Shown here: in pieces, positions 33,238-42,892 of the stretch
Layout: every line of letters starts with the position of its first letter
How positions within the stretch are numbered: position 1 is the first letter of the stretch
DNA from: Polaribacter sp. Hel_I_88
Lineage (GTDB): Bacteria; Bacteroidota; Bacteroidia; Flavobacteriales; Flavobacteriaceae
DNA: 64,000 nucleotides
Assembly (NCBI RefSeq): GCF_000687935.1
Contig: NZ_JHZZ01000001.1
Coordinates: forward strand, 372,001-436,000
Reading direction: 5' to 3'
Made by a program: the position numbers and the translations under genes
Notes under the pieces: model-generated
What the model was told of the DNA's origin: nothing
What the model saw: the letters and a program-made list of their open reading frames with translations, nothing else
The model's database searches: none

Positions 33238-35202
33238 TTACATTTTTACGTAATTTTTTGTTTGTAGTCTTACCGCATTTAAAATTGCCAATAAAGCAAC
33301 ACCAACATCTGCGAAAACTGCTTCCCACATTGTAGCCAAACCACCCGCTCCTAAAATTAGCACAATTACTTTTACACCAAATGCTAATCCAATATTTTGC
33401 CATACAATCTTTCTTGTTGAGCGACCAATCTGAATCGCTCTTGCAATCTTACTCGGTTGGTCTGTCTGTATGATAACATCAGCAGTTTCGATGGCGACAT
33501 CGCTTCCTAAACCACCCATCGCAAAACCTACACCACTTGCGGCCAAAACTGGTGCATCATTGATGCCATCACCAATAAATGCTACTTTTGTATCAGGTTG
33601 TTTCTTCAGTTCTTCAACTTCGTTTAGCTTGTCTTCAGGTAACAATCCACCTTTTGCCCAATCAATGTTTAACTCTTTTGCAACTTGTTGCGTAATAGAA
33701 TCCTTGTCGCCTGATAGCATTATAATCTTAGAAATTCCTGCATCCCTAATTTGTTTTATAGCTTGGTGTGCATCATCCTTAAGTTCATCTGCAATGGTTA
33801 CGTAACCTGCAAATTTCTCATCAATGGACACCATAACTATTGATTCCACAATACCATCCGTTTCTGAAGGGACTTCTATGTTGTTTGAAGTCATCAAAGC
33901 TTTGTTGCCTACCAACACCGTCTTCCCATTAACTGTACCCTTCAATCCCTTTCCGGCAACCTCTGAAACATTAGTCGCTTCATAATCCGAACCGTCTGCT
34001 TTGTATTCGAGAATCGCTTTTGCGATAGGATGAGTAGATTGCTCTTCCATTGCCATCAGATATTTCATAAAGTCAGCTTCCTCAAATGTGATGGAATTGA
34101 TTTCCTTAATCTTGAAAACACCTTTGGTCACGGTTCCCGTTTTGTCCATTACAACGGTAGTTATCTTTGTCATTTCGTCCAAATAGGATGCGCCCTTAAA
34201 GAGAATTCCATTTTTTGAAGCTGCGCCCAATCCACCGAAATAACCCAACGGAATAGAGATAACCAATGCACAAGGACAGGAAATAACCAAGAAAATCAAG
34301 GCTCTATACAACCAATCGCTAAAGACATAATCGTCCACAAAAAAGTAGGGTATAAACGTCAATCCAATCGCAAGAAAGACAACGATTGGTGTATAGATTC
34401 TTGCGAACTTTCTAATGAACAATTCGGTTTTTGATTTCCGTGCGGTGGCGTTTTGCACCATATCGAGAATACGTGCAATGGAACTATCCTTAAATTCTTT
34501 GGTCGTTTCAATTTCAATAACGCCATCCAGATTGATGCTTCCTGCAAATACTTTTTCTCCTTTTGCAATGGTGTCAGGTTTGCTTTCGCCCGTTAATGCT
34601 GCGGTATTGAACGAGCCTTTTTCGGACAATAAAATACCATCCAAAGGAATTTTTTCGCCCACACGGACTTGCACTTTTTCGCCAATAGCAACGATTTCGG
34701 GATTTACAGAAACATAATTGTTGTTCCTATAGACCAAGGCTTCATTAGGTCTTACATCCAGTAATGCCTTGATGCTTCCCTTGGCTCTTTTAACGGCGGC
34801 ACTTTGGAACAATTCGCCTACCGCATAAAACAACATTACTGCCACACCTTCGGGATATTCGCCAATGGCGAATGCACCTATGGTTGCGATGGACATCAAT
34901 AAAAACTCGGTAAAGAAATCGCCATTTTTGATGCTGTTCCAACCTTCCTTTATCACAGGAAAACCTACTGGAAGATATGCGACTGCATACCAGACAATAC
35001 GTATCCAATCTTTAAAAAAAGCTACGTCAAAATAATCCATCGCAATACCAATAATCAGCATTACAAAGCTGAAAATTGCTGGTACATAAATTTTAAATTT
35101 CCCTATACTTTCCGGACTGCTATGGTTGTGGCCAGCATTGCGCTTGTGATTATCGGATGAAGTTTTATTTAAATCTCTTAAATTCAATTTCTTTTTTTTC
35201 AT
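33238..35202 (-). CDS. P1B-2 heavy-metal P-type ATPase (Zn/Cd/Pb exporter), 654 aa
   Basis: The CPC motif (Cys309-Pro-Cys311) in VISCPCALVIS, phosphorylation site DKTGT (Asp353), TGES and MLSGD motifs are complete. The last membrane segment carries DVGVALLAILNAVR, with the aspartate typical of the Zn/Cd/Pb subtype. No HMA domain is present; a His-containing N-terminus (HKRNAGHNHSSP) replaces it. It pumps divalent ions out of the cytosol. It is the last gene of the metal island before rteC. Confidence 0.88.
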   Translation of the reverse strand: MKKKKLNLRDLNKTSSDNHKRNAGHNHSSPESIGKFKIYVPAIFSFVMLIIGIAMDYFDVAFFKDWIRIVWYAVAYLPVGFPVIKEGWNSIKNGDFFTEFLLMSIATIGAFAIGEYPEGVAVMLFYAVGELFQSAAVKRAKGSIKALLDVRPNEALVYRNNNYVSVNPEIVAIGEKVQVRVGEKIPLDGILLSEKGSFNTAALTGESKPDTIAKGEKVFAGSINLDGVIEIETTKEFKDSSIARILDMVQNATARKSKTELFIRKFARIYTPIVVFLAIGLTFIPYFFVDDYVFSDWLYRALIFLVISCPCALVISIPLGYFGGLGAASKNGILFKGASYLDEMTKITTVVMDKTGTVTKGVFKIKEINSITFEEADFMKYLMAMEEQSTHPIAKAILEYKADGSDYEATNVSEVAGKGLKGTVNGKTVLVGNKALMTSNNIEVPSETDGIVESIVMVSIDEKFAGYVTIADELKDDAHQAIKQIRDAGISKIIMLSGDKDSITQQVAKELNIDWAKGGLLPEDKLNEVEELKKQPDTKVAFIGDGINDAPVLAASGVGFAMGGLGSDVAIETADVIIQTDQPSKIARAIQIGRSTRKIVWQNIGLAFGVKVIVLILGAGGLATMWEAVFADVGVALLAILNAVRLQTKNYVKM

Positions 35203-35234
35203 TAATTCGATTATAATTTCATTTAAATTTATAG

Positions 35235-35786
35235 TTATTCCAATCTCAACACCATTTGGGCAAACTGCACCTCTATGGTATCATCGATACCCTCTATTAA
35301 GGAATCCAAACCAGTATTTGAAACCAATAATTGTCCGGTTGCGCTTATCAGGCAGGACATACTTACTCCTTGTTCTATATGGGTAATGGTTGCTTTAAAT
35401 TGTGATTTAAAGGATTTTCCTTGATAAGTAACATCTATCAGCCAATTAAAGTTGATAGGGTCGTGCCGTTTTGATAAAAAATCCTGTGATGGAATAGTGC
35501 CCGTGAACCGAAGCATTAAAGGGTCTTCCCGCTGTTGTAAAGTGGCATTGATTTCAGGACTATCTGTTGATAAAGTCTTAAGGTCGAGTACACCATTAAC
35601 CACTTTGGAATCATAATCAAGATATAAGGCCAATTTATGGCTTTCTGCCTTGATGGGTTTATCATCAACCAAAGTCATCATCATAATATGACCTTCTTCA
35701 GTTGTATAAATTTTTTGGGCGTTTGCCCTATAATAACAAACCAATAAGGTTATTAAAATACAATGTTTAACATTCATAATATCCAT
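35235..35786 (-). CDS. Secreted hypothetical protein (YceI-like in layout), 183 aa
   Basis: A signal peptide (MNVKHCILITLLVCYYRANA, from the second Met) precedes a beta-rich protein with repeated strands such as YLDYDSKVVNGVLDLKTL. The pattern resembles YceI/lipocalin-like secreted proteins, but the match is weak. It lies 32 bases upstream of the P1B-2 ATPase gene and is likely co-transcribed. It could bind metal or lipid in the periplasm. Confidence 0.55.
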   Translation of the reverse strand: MDIMNVKHCILITLLVCYYRANAQKIYTTEEGHIMMMTLVDDKPIKAESHKLALYLDYDSKVVNGVLDLKTLSTDSPEINATLQQREDPLMLRFTGTIPSQDFLSKRHDPINFNWLIDVTYQGKSFKSQFKATITHIEQGVSMSCLISATGQLLVSNTGLDSLIEGIDDTIEVQFAQMVLRLE

Positions 35787-35802
35787 CTTTAATTGTATAA
35801 TT

Positions 35803-35874
35803 AAAAAAAGCAGCTTCTACTTTTGCTTTTAATGCTATTAATCATTTTGCTTTAAGAAGCATCATAAAAGCTGC
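35803..35874 (-). terminator. Candidate terminator before the P1B-2 operon
   Basis: GCAGCTT / AAGCTGC arms (35810-35816 and 35868-35874) with inner GAAGC pairing, and a T-run on the minus strand at 35803-35809. It would end transcription coming from the upstream STAS and APC genes. Confidence 0.45.
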
Positions 35875-35966
35875 CTGCTATTAATTAAGTTTTCACTTAA
35901 CTTATTTAAATAAAAAATTTCACTCTTTCACATAACGATTTACCCCTACTTGTTATCTATATCCTT

Positions 35967-36212
35967 TTATCTGTTACCTAAATAATACATCAGCGCAACA
36001 CTAGCACCTAATAATCCAAACAGAATATTCTCAAAAATTTGATTCCCATTGATATTCAAAATTTCAATGAAATTATTTATTAAATATTGCCACCAATTGA
36101 TTTCGTAATTCTGGCTGCTAAACGTGAAAATTGTTATCCCCAAAGGTTAAAGGATAAAAACACCTATGGCAAACCCAATTAGTATGGTAATAAAAATATT
36201 CTTTTTATTCAT
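35967..36212 (-). pseudogene. Broken copy of the AlbA-type membrane protein N-terminus
   Basis: Read from the ATG at 36212, codons 1-21 give MNKKNIFITILIGFAIGVFI then L, codon 22 is TAA, and the frame continues as PLGITIFTF and later ENILFGLLGASVALMYY before its final stop. The paralogue at 42893-43696 reads IIQPLGISLF at the same place, so the stop is explained by CAA to TAA. The AlbA_2 domain that follows in the paralogue is absent. The copy is truncated and probably non-functional. Confidence 0.7.
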
Positions 36213-36236
36213 CGTCTGTCTTTTATGGAAGTAAGC

Positions 36237-36596
36237 TTACTGGCTCTCAATCCAATTTTTGGCATCTTCCTTTTGGTCTATATTGAAATACTTAATTTCG
36301 GCGTTCGTAAAAGGCTTCATAAATTGGGTTATCCAATTCTGCCATTTTTTATCTCCAACCATAGCAATCTTTTCATAGTCCGTGGCGTGGGCTGTGTCCA
36401 TTTTCAGGTCTTCCCATAAACCAGGTAAATCCCAACCTGTAAAGTTTTCCATCTCAAAATACCAACGGACTTTCATTCCCTTGTCCAGTATGGCGTGGAT
36501 AAGTGGGTGGATTTTTTCTATATCTTCTTTTCTCAATTTGCCCGAAGCTTTTGTTGCAACAATATTTTTTTCTTTTAATTCGATTATCTGTAACAT
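36237..36596 (-). CDS. SpoIIAA/STAS-like protein, copy 1, 119 aa
   Basis: The alternating strand-helix pattern, with WYFEMENFTGWDLPGLWED and KIAMVGDKKWQNWITQFMKP, matches the SpoIIAA-like (formerly DUF3478) family. It is cytosolic. These proteins accompany metal- and stress-response genes in many bacteria, with an unclear role. A paralogue lies at 43967-44320. The gene is followed by the broken membrane protein and preceded by a 58-aa gene. Confidence 0.75.
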   Translation of the reverse strand: MLQIIELKEKNIVATKASGKLRKEDIEKIHPLIHAILDKGMKVRWYFEMENFTGWDLPGLWEDLKMDTAHATDYEKIAMVGDKKWQNWITQFMKPFTNAEIKYFNIDQKEDAKNWIESQ

Positions 36597-36619
36597 TTTA
36601 TATAGTTTTTAATTAATAA

Positions 36620-36796
36620 TTATCCTTCTAAATCGTAAAACCATTCTTCCGCCCTTATGATGCCTTCTGATAAAGCTTCTTTTGCTGAAATATCTTTTTT
36701 TTCAATTAGTTCTTTTGCTATGGACAGGGCTTTTTCTCGTACAATAGGATTTAAGGTATCTAGGTCAGTTTTAAAATCTTCAAACATCCAGTCCAT
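36620..36796 (-). CDS. Small acidic helical protein, 58 aa
   Basis: Minus strand from the ATG at 36796: MDWMFEDFKTDLDTLNPIVR opens, and IIRAEEWFYDLEG ends the protein. It is predicted to be helical, with charged residues and no signal peptide. From memory, near-identical small proteins accompany metal-resistance islands in Flavobacteria, but I cannot name a family. It lies 10 bases downstream of the APC permease gene. Confidence 0.6.
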   Translation of the reverse strand: MDWMFEDFKTDLDTLNPIVREKALSIAKELIEKKDISAKEALSEGIIRAEEWFYDLEG

Positions 36797-36805
36797 AGCT
36801 TCATT

Positions 36806-38122
36806 TTAATGGTTAAAAAGTTCCTTTTCTTTTTCAGGGTCTATTTCATCTTTTGACTTTTTGTCCAAAAAATAATCAAGCACAATACCCACGATAACAG
36901 CACCTACGAACGCTGAATAAACCTGCCAATTAAATTGGATTATCAATGATAGACTTATAAGTATCGCCAAAATGGGTAAAATCGGCACTCGTCCTATAGC
37001 CAAAGGAACTTTAAATGGTCGTTCTTGCTCTGGTGCTTTAAACCGAAGCACGATAAGTGCGACATTTACGGCAACAAAAACAAGTAAAGCGCCTAAAGAA
37101 GACATACCTGCTACAATCTTAATATCGCCCAACAATAAAAATCCCGCAACTGCTGCCATAACTACAATAGTAGTAACCCACGGTACTTTCTGTGCATTGG
37201 TTTTGGTCATAAACTTTGGAAGTTCTCCCACACTGGCCATTCCAAAAAGCAACCTACTTATGGATATGATACCACTAAAAGCAGCATTAGCCGTAGCAAA
37301 AAGTGCAGCGATAGCCAATACCACAGGCAACCAATTGTTGAGATTGGAAGATGCAAGAGAAAGTGGCGAATCCACGTTTGCCAAAGCGGAAGGGTCTGCA
37401 ATATTCAAAACCGTAAAAGCAATAAATAAATAAATTATTGTAGTTATTACCATAGTCATTAAAAATGCACGGGGAATTGTTTTCCCTGGGTTCTTAACTT
37501 CCGAACCCAAAGCTGCCATATGTTCAAAACCAGTATAGATAAAGAACAGTGTAGCTGTGGCCGCCAAAGTTCCAGAAATCGATTCAACTTTAAAAAATTC
37601 TGCTTTGGGTGGACCAGTTTCCAAAAGTCCAAATACTATCAATAATAACAATCCCAAAAGTTGAATGCTGACCATAATAATATTTGCTGTCGACGATTTT
37701 GTGATGCCTGTAATACTAATTAATGACAACACCAATAAAATGCCATAACTTATTAGAAGAGAGGGCATATTAAAAAACGTATTGAAATACCCCGAAAAGG
37801 CAAGTAACACGGCTGCAATGGTGGCCGAACTATGAAACGCAATCGTCCAACCCGTGAGAAAAGACGGAATATCAATTTTTGGAAATGCCTTGCGTACAAA
37901 AATAAATTCCGCACCAGCATTGGGATAGGTAGAGGACAACTCTGCATAGGACATTGCAGAGACACTAGCCGCAATTGCTGCAAAAATAAAACTCAACCAA
38001 AGGTCTGTGCCCGCTTGTCCAGCAGCTGCACCAATCACGGTATAGATTCCTGCACCCACAATCGTGCCAACGCCATAAAAGGTAAGTCGAAGCGTACTCA
38101 AAGATTTTTTTAGTTCTGCCAT
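36806..38122 (-). CDS. APC-family permease, 438 aa
   Basis: Twelve hydrophobic segments and the family signatures TFYGVGTIVGAGIYTVIGA (TM1), YAELSSTYPNAGAEFIFVRK (TM2-3) and TGFEHMAALGSEVKNPGKTI (TM6 region) identify an amino acid/polyamine/organocation permease. The substrate is unknown. It is an odd member of a metal island; it may supply a metal ligand such as an amino acid, which is inference. It is downstream of Fur copy 1. Confidence 0.83.
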   Translation of the reverse strand: MAELKKSLSTLRLTFYGVGTIVGAGIYTVIGAAAGQAGTDLWLSFIFAAIAASVSAMSYAELSSTYPNAGAEFIFVRKAFPKIDIPSFLTGWTIAFHSSATIAAVLLAFSGYFNTFFNMPSLLISYGILLVLSLISITGITKSSTANIIMVSIQLLGLLLLIVFGLLETGPPKAEFFKVESISGTLAATATLFFIYTGFEHMAALGSEVKNPGKTIPRAFLMTMVITTIIYLFIAFTVLNIADPSALANVDSPLSLASSNLNNWLPVVLAIAALFATANAAFSGIISISRLLFGMASVGELPKFMTKTNAQKVPWVTTIVVMAAVAGFLLLGDIKIVAGMSSLGALLVFVAVNVALIVLRFKAPEQERPFKVPLAIGRVPILPILAILISLSLIIQFNWQVYSAFVGAVIVGIVLDYFLDKKSKDEIDPEKEKELFNH

Positions 38123-38202
38123 ATTTTTTAGTTAAAGAGGGTGGAAGAAACCTGAACTGGACCATTGGGCGCAAGGGTTCAAGGTTCAAGTACTCCCACC
38201 TG

Positions 38203-38637
38203 TTATTTTTTCCTGCATTTTTCACATATTCCTTTCAAAACCAAGTTCACATCGTTCACTTCATAATCGTGTGGCAAGCTTTCTTCCGATATCTTATTCG
38301 GTAAACAGATTGTTTTCCTACAATCGGTACAATGAAAGTGCATATGTAAATCTGTACCGTATTTACCTTTGGCGTTTTCATCAGAAATCGCATATTTTGC
38401 CACTCCGACCCCATCATTAATCTGATGAATCAGCCCTTTATCCTCGAAAATCTTGAGGTTTCGATAAAAGGTCGTTCTGTTTGCTGTTTTATTGGTTTCG
38501 CTCTTTTGAACAAAGGCCTTTTTCAAATCGGAAAAGGACACGGCACTTTGTTTCCTTTTTAGGAACTTGTATATCTTCGACCTCATTTTAGTAGGTCGAA
38601 TCCCTTTAGCCAATAATGTTTTTTCCGTCTTTGTCAT
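38203..38637 (-). CDS. Fur-family metalloregulator, copy 1, 144 aa
   Basis: The N-terminal winged helix has KGIRPTKMRSKIYKFLKR and TANRTTFYRNLKIFEDKGLI. The dimer/metal half holds LHMHFHCTDCRKTICLP and a C-terminal ICEKC, giving two CxxC pairs for structural zinc, plus a His cluster for sensing. It is likely a repressor of metal genes. A paralogue lies at 44371-44787. The neighbouring P1B-4 ATPase gene ends 46 bases upstream and is a plausible co-transcribed partner or target. Confidence 0.85.
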   Translation of the reverse strand: MTKTEKTLLAKGIRPTKMRSKIYKFLKRKQSAVSFSDLKKAFVQKSETNKTANRTTFYRNLKIFEDKGLIHQINDGVGVAKYAISDENAKGKYGTDLHMHFHCTDCRKTICLPNKISEESLPHDYEVNDVNLVLKGICEKCRKK

Positions 38638-38682
38638 TTAATATTCTTTCAAAAAACCAGGTTCTTCTATGTCCCAATTTTT

Positions 38683-41244
38683 CTAATCTTTTTTATAAGC
38701 CAAAAGGCGCAGCGCATTGGCCACGACTACCAAGGTAGACCCCTCGTGAAATGCCACGGCTATTCCTATGTTTGCCCAGCTCAAAATGGTGGCTGGTATC
38801 AGAAGTGCCACAACCCCAAGGCTTACCCAAAGGTTCTGCTTGATTATGGCCTTTGCTTTCCTACTTAAGCCAATGGCAAAGGGCAGGGTTTCCAATTTAT
38901 CGGCCATTAGGGCAACATCCGCGGTTTCTAAAGCCACATCACTGCCCGCTGCACCCATTGCAATACCTACGGTACTGTTTGCCATCGCAGGCGCATCGTT
39001 TACACCATCTCCCACCATTGCCACCTTGGATTCCTTTTCCTTTAATTCTTTTATGGCATCCACTTTTTCCTCCGGCAACAGGCTTCCCCAAGCATCGGTC
39101 AATCCAATTTCTTTAGCAACGGCGTCGGCAACCTTTTGATTATCCCCGGTTAGCATTATCATCCGCTTGATACCGATTTCCTTTAATTTTTTCAGTGTTT
39201 CCTTGGCCGCTTCCCGTGGGGTGTCCATCAGGGCGATGATACCGATATATTCTTTGTTCCTTCTTATAAGCATCGTCGTGTTTCCGTCGCTTTCAAGTTC
39301 TTTTACTTTATTCGATATTTCTTCGGATGGTTTTGCTTCATCGAGGTCTTCGTACAAGTCAAGGTTTCCAATATAGATTTTATCCTTGCCCAAGGACGCT
39401 TTGATACCTTTTCCGAGAACCGCTTCTAAATCTGACGCATCGTTAATATCAGTACCTTTCAGACGCTCTTTCCCATCCCTTACGACAGCTTTGGCCAAAG
39501 GGTGGTCGCTCAAATTTTCAACAGCAACAGCTATCTTTAACAGTTCATTTTCTTCAATATCCCCTAATGGTACTACATCGGTAAGTTTGGGCTTGCCTTC
39601 TGTAAGCGTGCCCGTTTTATCAAAAGCCAAAGCCGTAATGACCCCCAAATCCTCAAGCGGTCGCCCACCTTTGATAAGTACCCCGCCACGAGCCGCTCTT
39701 GCAACCCCGCTTAATACAGCACTTGGTGTTGAAATGGCCAGTGCACAGGGGCTGGCGGCTACCAATACCGCCATTGCACGGTAAAAACTTGCACTAAACG
39801 GTTCATCAATGACCAGAAAGGCAAAGAGCAGGATACCCACCAGTATCAGTACGGATGGTACAAAGTATTTTTCAAACTTATCGGTCAACAGTTGGGTAGG
39901 GGACTTCTGGGTCTGCGCCTCGTTAACCAGTTTGACCAGTCGGGATAGTGTAGAGTCTTTGGCTTCCTTGATTACCTTTATTTCCAGCGTGTTATTACCG
40001 TTGATAGTTCCAGCGAATACCCGATTTTCGTCCTTGATATCATCGTCTGCCGAATAGTCCCTGCTCGTATCTTCCACGGGAATTTTGTCCACGGGTACAC
40101 TTTCCCCAGTAATAGGTGCCTGGTTGACGCTGCTTTTTCCATTGACCACGACGCCATCTGCGGATATTTTACTATTGGGCTTGACCACAATGATATCGCC
40201 TATACTTAATTTTTCAATCCCGACTTCTTCTGTCTTGCCATCTTTTTTCAGCAATGCCGTTTTTGGTGCTAAATCTGCCAGTGCCGCAATGGACTTTCGG
40301 GCCTTTTCCATTGCATAATGTTCAAGGGCGTGCCCCAAACTAAACAGGAACAGCAACAAGGCACCTTCTGCCCATTCGCCCAGAGCTGCGGCACCGATGG
40401 CGGCAACCAACATCAAGAAGTCGATTTCAAAGCCGCCCTTGGCTACGGTCTGTATAGCCTCTTTCGCCGTAAAGTACCCTCCAAAAAAGTAAGCACCGAC
40501 GTATAAAGATAAGCTAACCCAATCCGGTATTGATTCTACGTAGGAAAGGCCAAAACCAATACCCAGAAGCGTACCGCAAATGATGGCAAAAATAAGTTCG
40601 GTATTCTTGCCAAAAATACCACCGTGGGCGTGTGCCTCACTTTCACCCTCCTTGTGGTTGTGTTCTTCGCCGTCTTTATGAACGTGGTCTTCGCTCTCGC
40701 CAACGTGTTGATTTTCCTCCTTGTCTTGAGTATCTTCAGATTTTTCTTCACCGTTGGAAACTTCCATTTTTTGTAAATACGTTTCTGTATCAACGGAAGG
40801 TTCAATAATGGTAAGCCCTTGTTTTTCTATTTTCTTTTTAATAGCCCCAAATCCTGTAATGCCTTTATCAAATTCCACACGTACCATTCCAGAAGCGGAT
40901 GCGGAAACTTCGAGAACTCCATCGACCTCCTTGACTGCTTTCTCGATGGTTCGGGCGTGACGGGTGTGGCGTATCCCTTCCACGGCTATTAGCCTATGCC
41001 CAAATTTATCCGTGATTTGGGCTCCCGTGGTTTCTGCCAAGGACTTTACTCTATCAAGGGAAATGACATCAGGGTCATAATGGAAACAGAGTTGCGGTAT
41101 ACCGTCCGGTTTTTCATCGGATATGTGTACACTGTCAATGCCTTCACGTCCACTTAATTTGTCGATGATCCTGTTGATGCAGGCATCTTTTTCGTCCGGT
41201 ACCTGTGGAAGGATTACGGGAATTTTCATTTTTAGTTTTTTCAT
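38683..41244 (-). CDS. P1B-4 metal ATPase (SPC motif) with HMA-like and His-rich N-terminus
   Basis: I chose the ATG at 41244, after the bestrophin stop. The N-terminus has two HMA-like folds, both lacking the CxxC pair, followed by a His/Glu-rich stretch (HVHKDGEEHNHKEG). The membrane motif is AASPCALAIS, SPC rather than CPC, and the last helices hold FHEGSTLVVVANALR. Both are marks of the P1B-4 group that exports Co, Fe or related ions. DKTGT, TGES and GDGVND motifs are present. Confidence 0.85.
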   Translation of the reverse strand: MKKLKMKIPVILPQVPDEKDACINRIIDKLSGREGIDSVHISDEKPDGIPQLCFHYDPDVISLDRVKSLAETTGAQITDKFGHRLIAVEGIRHTRHARTIEKAVKEVDGVLEVSASASGMVRVEFDKGITGFGAIKKKIEKQGLTIIEPSVDTETYLQKMEVSNGEEKSEDTQDKEENQHVGESEDHVHKDGEEHNHKEGESEAHAHGGIFGKNTELIFAIICGTLLGIGFGLSYVESIPDWVSLSLYVGAYFFGGYFTAKEAIQTVAKGGFEIDFLMLVAAIGAAALGEWAEGALLLFLFSLGHALEHYAMEKARKSIAALADLAPKTALLKKDGKTEEVGIEKLSIGDIIVVKPNSKISADGVVVNGKSSVNQAPITGESVPVDKIPVEDTSRDYSADDDIKDENRVFAGTINGNNTLEIKVIKEAKDSTLSRLVKLVNEAQTQKSPTQLLTDKFEKYFVPSVLILVGILLFAFLVIDEPFSASFYRAMAVLVAASPCALAISTPSAVLSGVARAARGGVLIKGGRPLEDLGVITALAFDKTGTLTEGKPKLTDVVPLGDIEENELLKIAVAVENLSDHPLAKAVVRDGKERLKGTDINDASDLEAVLGKGIKASLGKDKIYIGNLDLYEDLDEAKPSEEISNKVKELESDGNTTMLIRRNKEYIGIIALMDTPREAAKETLKKLKEIGIKRMIMLTGDNQKVADAVAKEIGLTDAWGSLLPEEKVDAIKELKEKESKVAMVGDGVNDAPAMANSTVGIAMGAAGSDVALETADVALMADKLETLPFAIGLSRKAKAIIKQNLWVSLGVVALLIPATILSWANIGIAVAFHEGSTLVVVANALRLLAYKKD

Positions 41245-41269
41245 TTTATAAAATTTTAAAGTTGACCCT

Positions 41270-42169
41270 TTACAGTATATAATATTCGCTCGCTTTTTCT
41301 TTGATCGGAATATCCTCATCCCCTATCATTTGTTTAAGATTTATTTCAATAGTTGTAGCCAAATCGGTTACAGGGGTGTCCATAGGTCGATTTTCAAAAG
41401 GGTCCTGCATCAAAATGGATGTTTTTTCAATGGCAACGAAAATAATCGGTATTCCAATAGTTAGACTTATTTCCACCGCCAGGTATTGGTCTGACAGACC
41501 AAATGGTAACATTGTGGCAAATACATAAATGATTAAATGGATTAATAAACTATGTGCTTTGGGGAAGACCGTGTTTTTTATACGTTCGCACTTGCCCATA
41601 GAATCACATAATCTGGCTATGGTACTGTCTATTTGTACCTGCTGAAAATCATTGACCATACCGTTTTCTTTTGCTTTTAGCAAAGTTTCAGAATGTTCTG
41701 ACAATAAAGTATTTGGAATATTAAAAGACTCCAACTTATAAGATTTTTGGTATTCCTTAACTTTGGGGGAAAAGGGTAGTTTTCTCAATGATTCACCCAA
41801 TGCATAGCACCAGATTATTTGACGGTTGGTCATTTCATTGACCAAAATATCGTACTGCCCGTTGCTCCTTTTGAAAAATGAAACACATTGTCTGACCAGT
41901 GTTCGGGAATCATTCACAATTGCGCCCCATATAATACGGGCTTCCCACCAGCGCTCATAAGCTTGATTGGTTCGAAAACCCAAAAGCAAAGCTACCGCAG
42001 TGCCAAAAACAGCAGTAACACCAATTGGAATAGAGATTTTTGACAAAAAACCATATTGGTCCAAAATACCCACAGCTACAGCATAAGATACAATAAATAC
42101 AATAAATACAATATCAAACTTTATGGTTTTAATAAAATTGACAATGGATATTCTTTTATTTAAGAGCAT
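41270..42169 (-). CDS. Bestrophin-family anion channel, 299 aa
   Basis: The family signature GFRTNQAYERWWEARIIWG sits around residues 64-82, with four or five membrane segments and a C-terminal IEKTSILMQDPFENRPMDTP loop, typical of bestrophin/UPF0187 proteins. These form pentameric channels for chloride or other ions. It is upstream of the P1B-4 ATPase gene with a 25-base gap. Charge balance during metal export is a possible role, which is inference. Confidence 0.85.
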   Translation of the reverse strand: MLLNKRISIVNFIKTIKFDIVFIVFIVSYAVAVGILDQYGFLSKISIPIGVTAVFGTAVALLLGFRTNQAYERWWEARIIWGAIVNDSRTLVRQCVSFFKRSNGQYDILVNEMTNRQIIWCYALGESLRKLPFSPKVKEYQKSYKLESFNIPNTLLSEHSETLLKAKENGMVNDFQQVQIDSTIARLCDSMGKCERIKNTVFPKAHSLLIHLIIYVFATMLPFGLSDQYLAVEISLTIGIPIIFVAIEKTSILMQDPFENRPMDTPVTDLATTIEINLKQMIGDEDIPIKEKASEYYIL

Positions 42170-42190
42170 ATTGAGAAATTATAATTGTTA

Positions 42191-42508
42191 TTAGTGGTGG
42201 TGTTCAAATTTTTTCCCAATTTTTTGAATAATGGGATAGATAAAGATTGCTATGGCCGAAAGGAAAATTATCCCAGAATACAAGGCATAAATTCCAGAAA
42301 ACAATTTGCCAGCATCGGTTTGTGCTTCATCTAAGGGACCCATTCCTGTAAGAATCATTGAAGCGTTTAAAAAGCTATCAATCCAACTTAATTTCAAAAA
42401 ATAATAATACCCAAGCATCCCGATTCCCAAAGAAACAGTTATAATTAAAATCATAATAATGGCACCGTTGAATATTTTGTGGTACAATCTGTCATTCATT
42501 AATTTCAT
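42191..42508 (-). CDS. Two- or three-TM small membrane protein, 105 aa
   Basis: Hydrophobic segments lie at about residues 15-37 and 68-92. Between them, WIDSFLNASMILTGMGPLDE looks like a re-entrant pore loop of a two-TM ion channel, but the TxGYG selectivity filter is absent. A C-terminal FEHHH tail could bind metal. It precedes the bestrophin gene by 21 bases, so both may be co-transcribed. Confidence 0.6.
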   Translation of the reverse strand: MKLMNDRLYHKIFNGAIIMILIITVSLGIGMLGYYYFLKLSWIDSFLNASMILTGMGPLDEAQTDAGKLFSGIYALYSGIIFLSAIAIFIYPIIQKIGKKFEHHH

Positions 42509-42632
42509 ATAGTTCGGTTATTTACATTTTGTATTCCAATTATGTCATAAACTTTCTTGCTATAAATCTTTAACCTAAAGCTATATATGAAATATTGGTA
42601 AAAGTTAGAGTTCTTTTTTATAAGGTTTTTAA

Positions 42633-42887
42633 CTATACTTCAGTGCCACATTTAGAACAAAATTTTGCATCCATAGGTATTGGTTCTTCACAACTTTTGC
42701 ATTTTACTTTACCTAAAGGCTCGCCACAATGTTGACAAAAAGAAGCATTTTCAGGATTGTTTTTGCCGCATTTTATACATCTCACAACAACCTTGGGTTC
42801 ATCAAATCTTGGGTCATTATTTTTACGTTGATGCTTGTTGGAATGATGACCATAACTTCCTCTTAATAAATGTTTTAAAAATCCCAT
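42633..42887 (-). CDS. Zinc-ribbon protein, 84 aa
   Basis: Four CxxC pairs give two zinc ribbons: VRCIKCGKNNPENASFCQHC and VKCKSCEEPIPMDAKFCSKC. The first 35 residues are basic and His-containing. Such proteins often act as metal-binding or adaptor domains. It lies five bases after the AlbA-type gene. Confidence 0.75.
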   Translation of the reverse strand: MGFLKHLLRGSYGHHSNKHQRKNNDPRFDEPKVVVRCIKCGKNNPENASFCQHCGEPLGKVKCKSCEEPIPMDAKFCSKCGTEV

Positions 42888-42892
42888 ATTGT

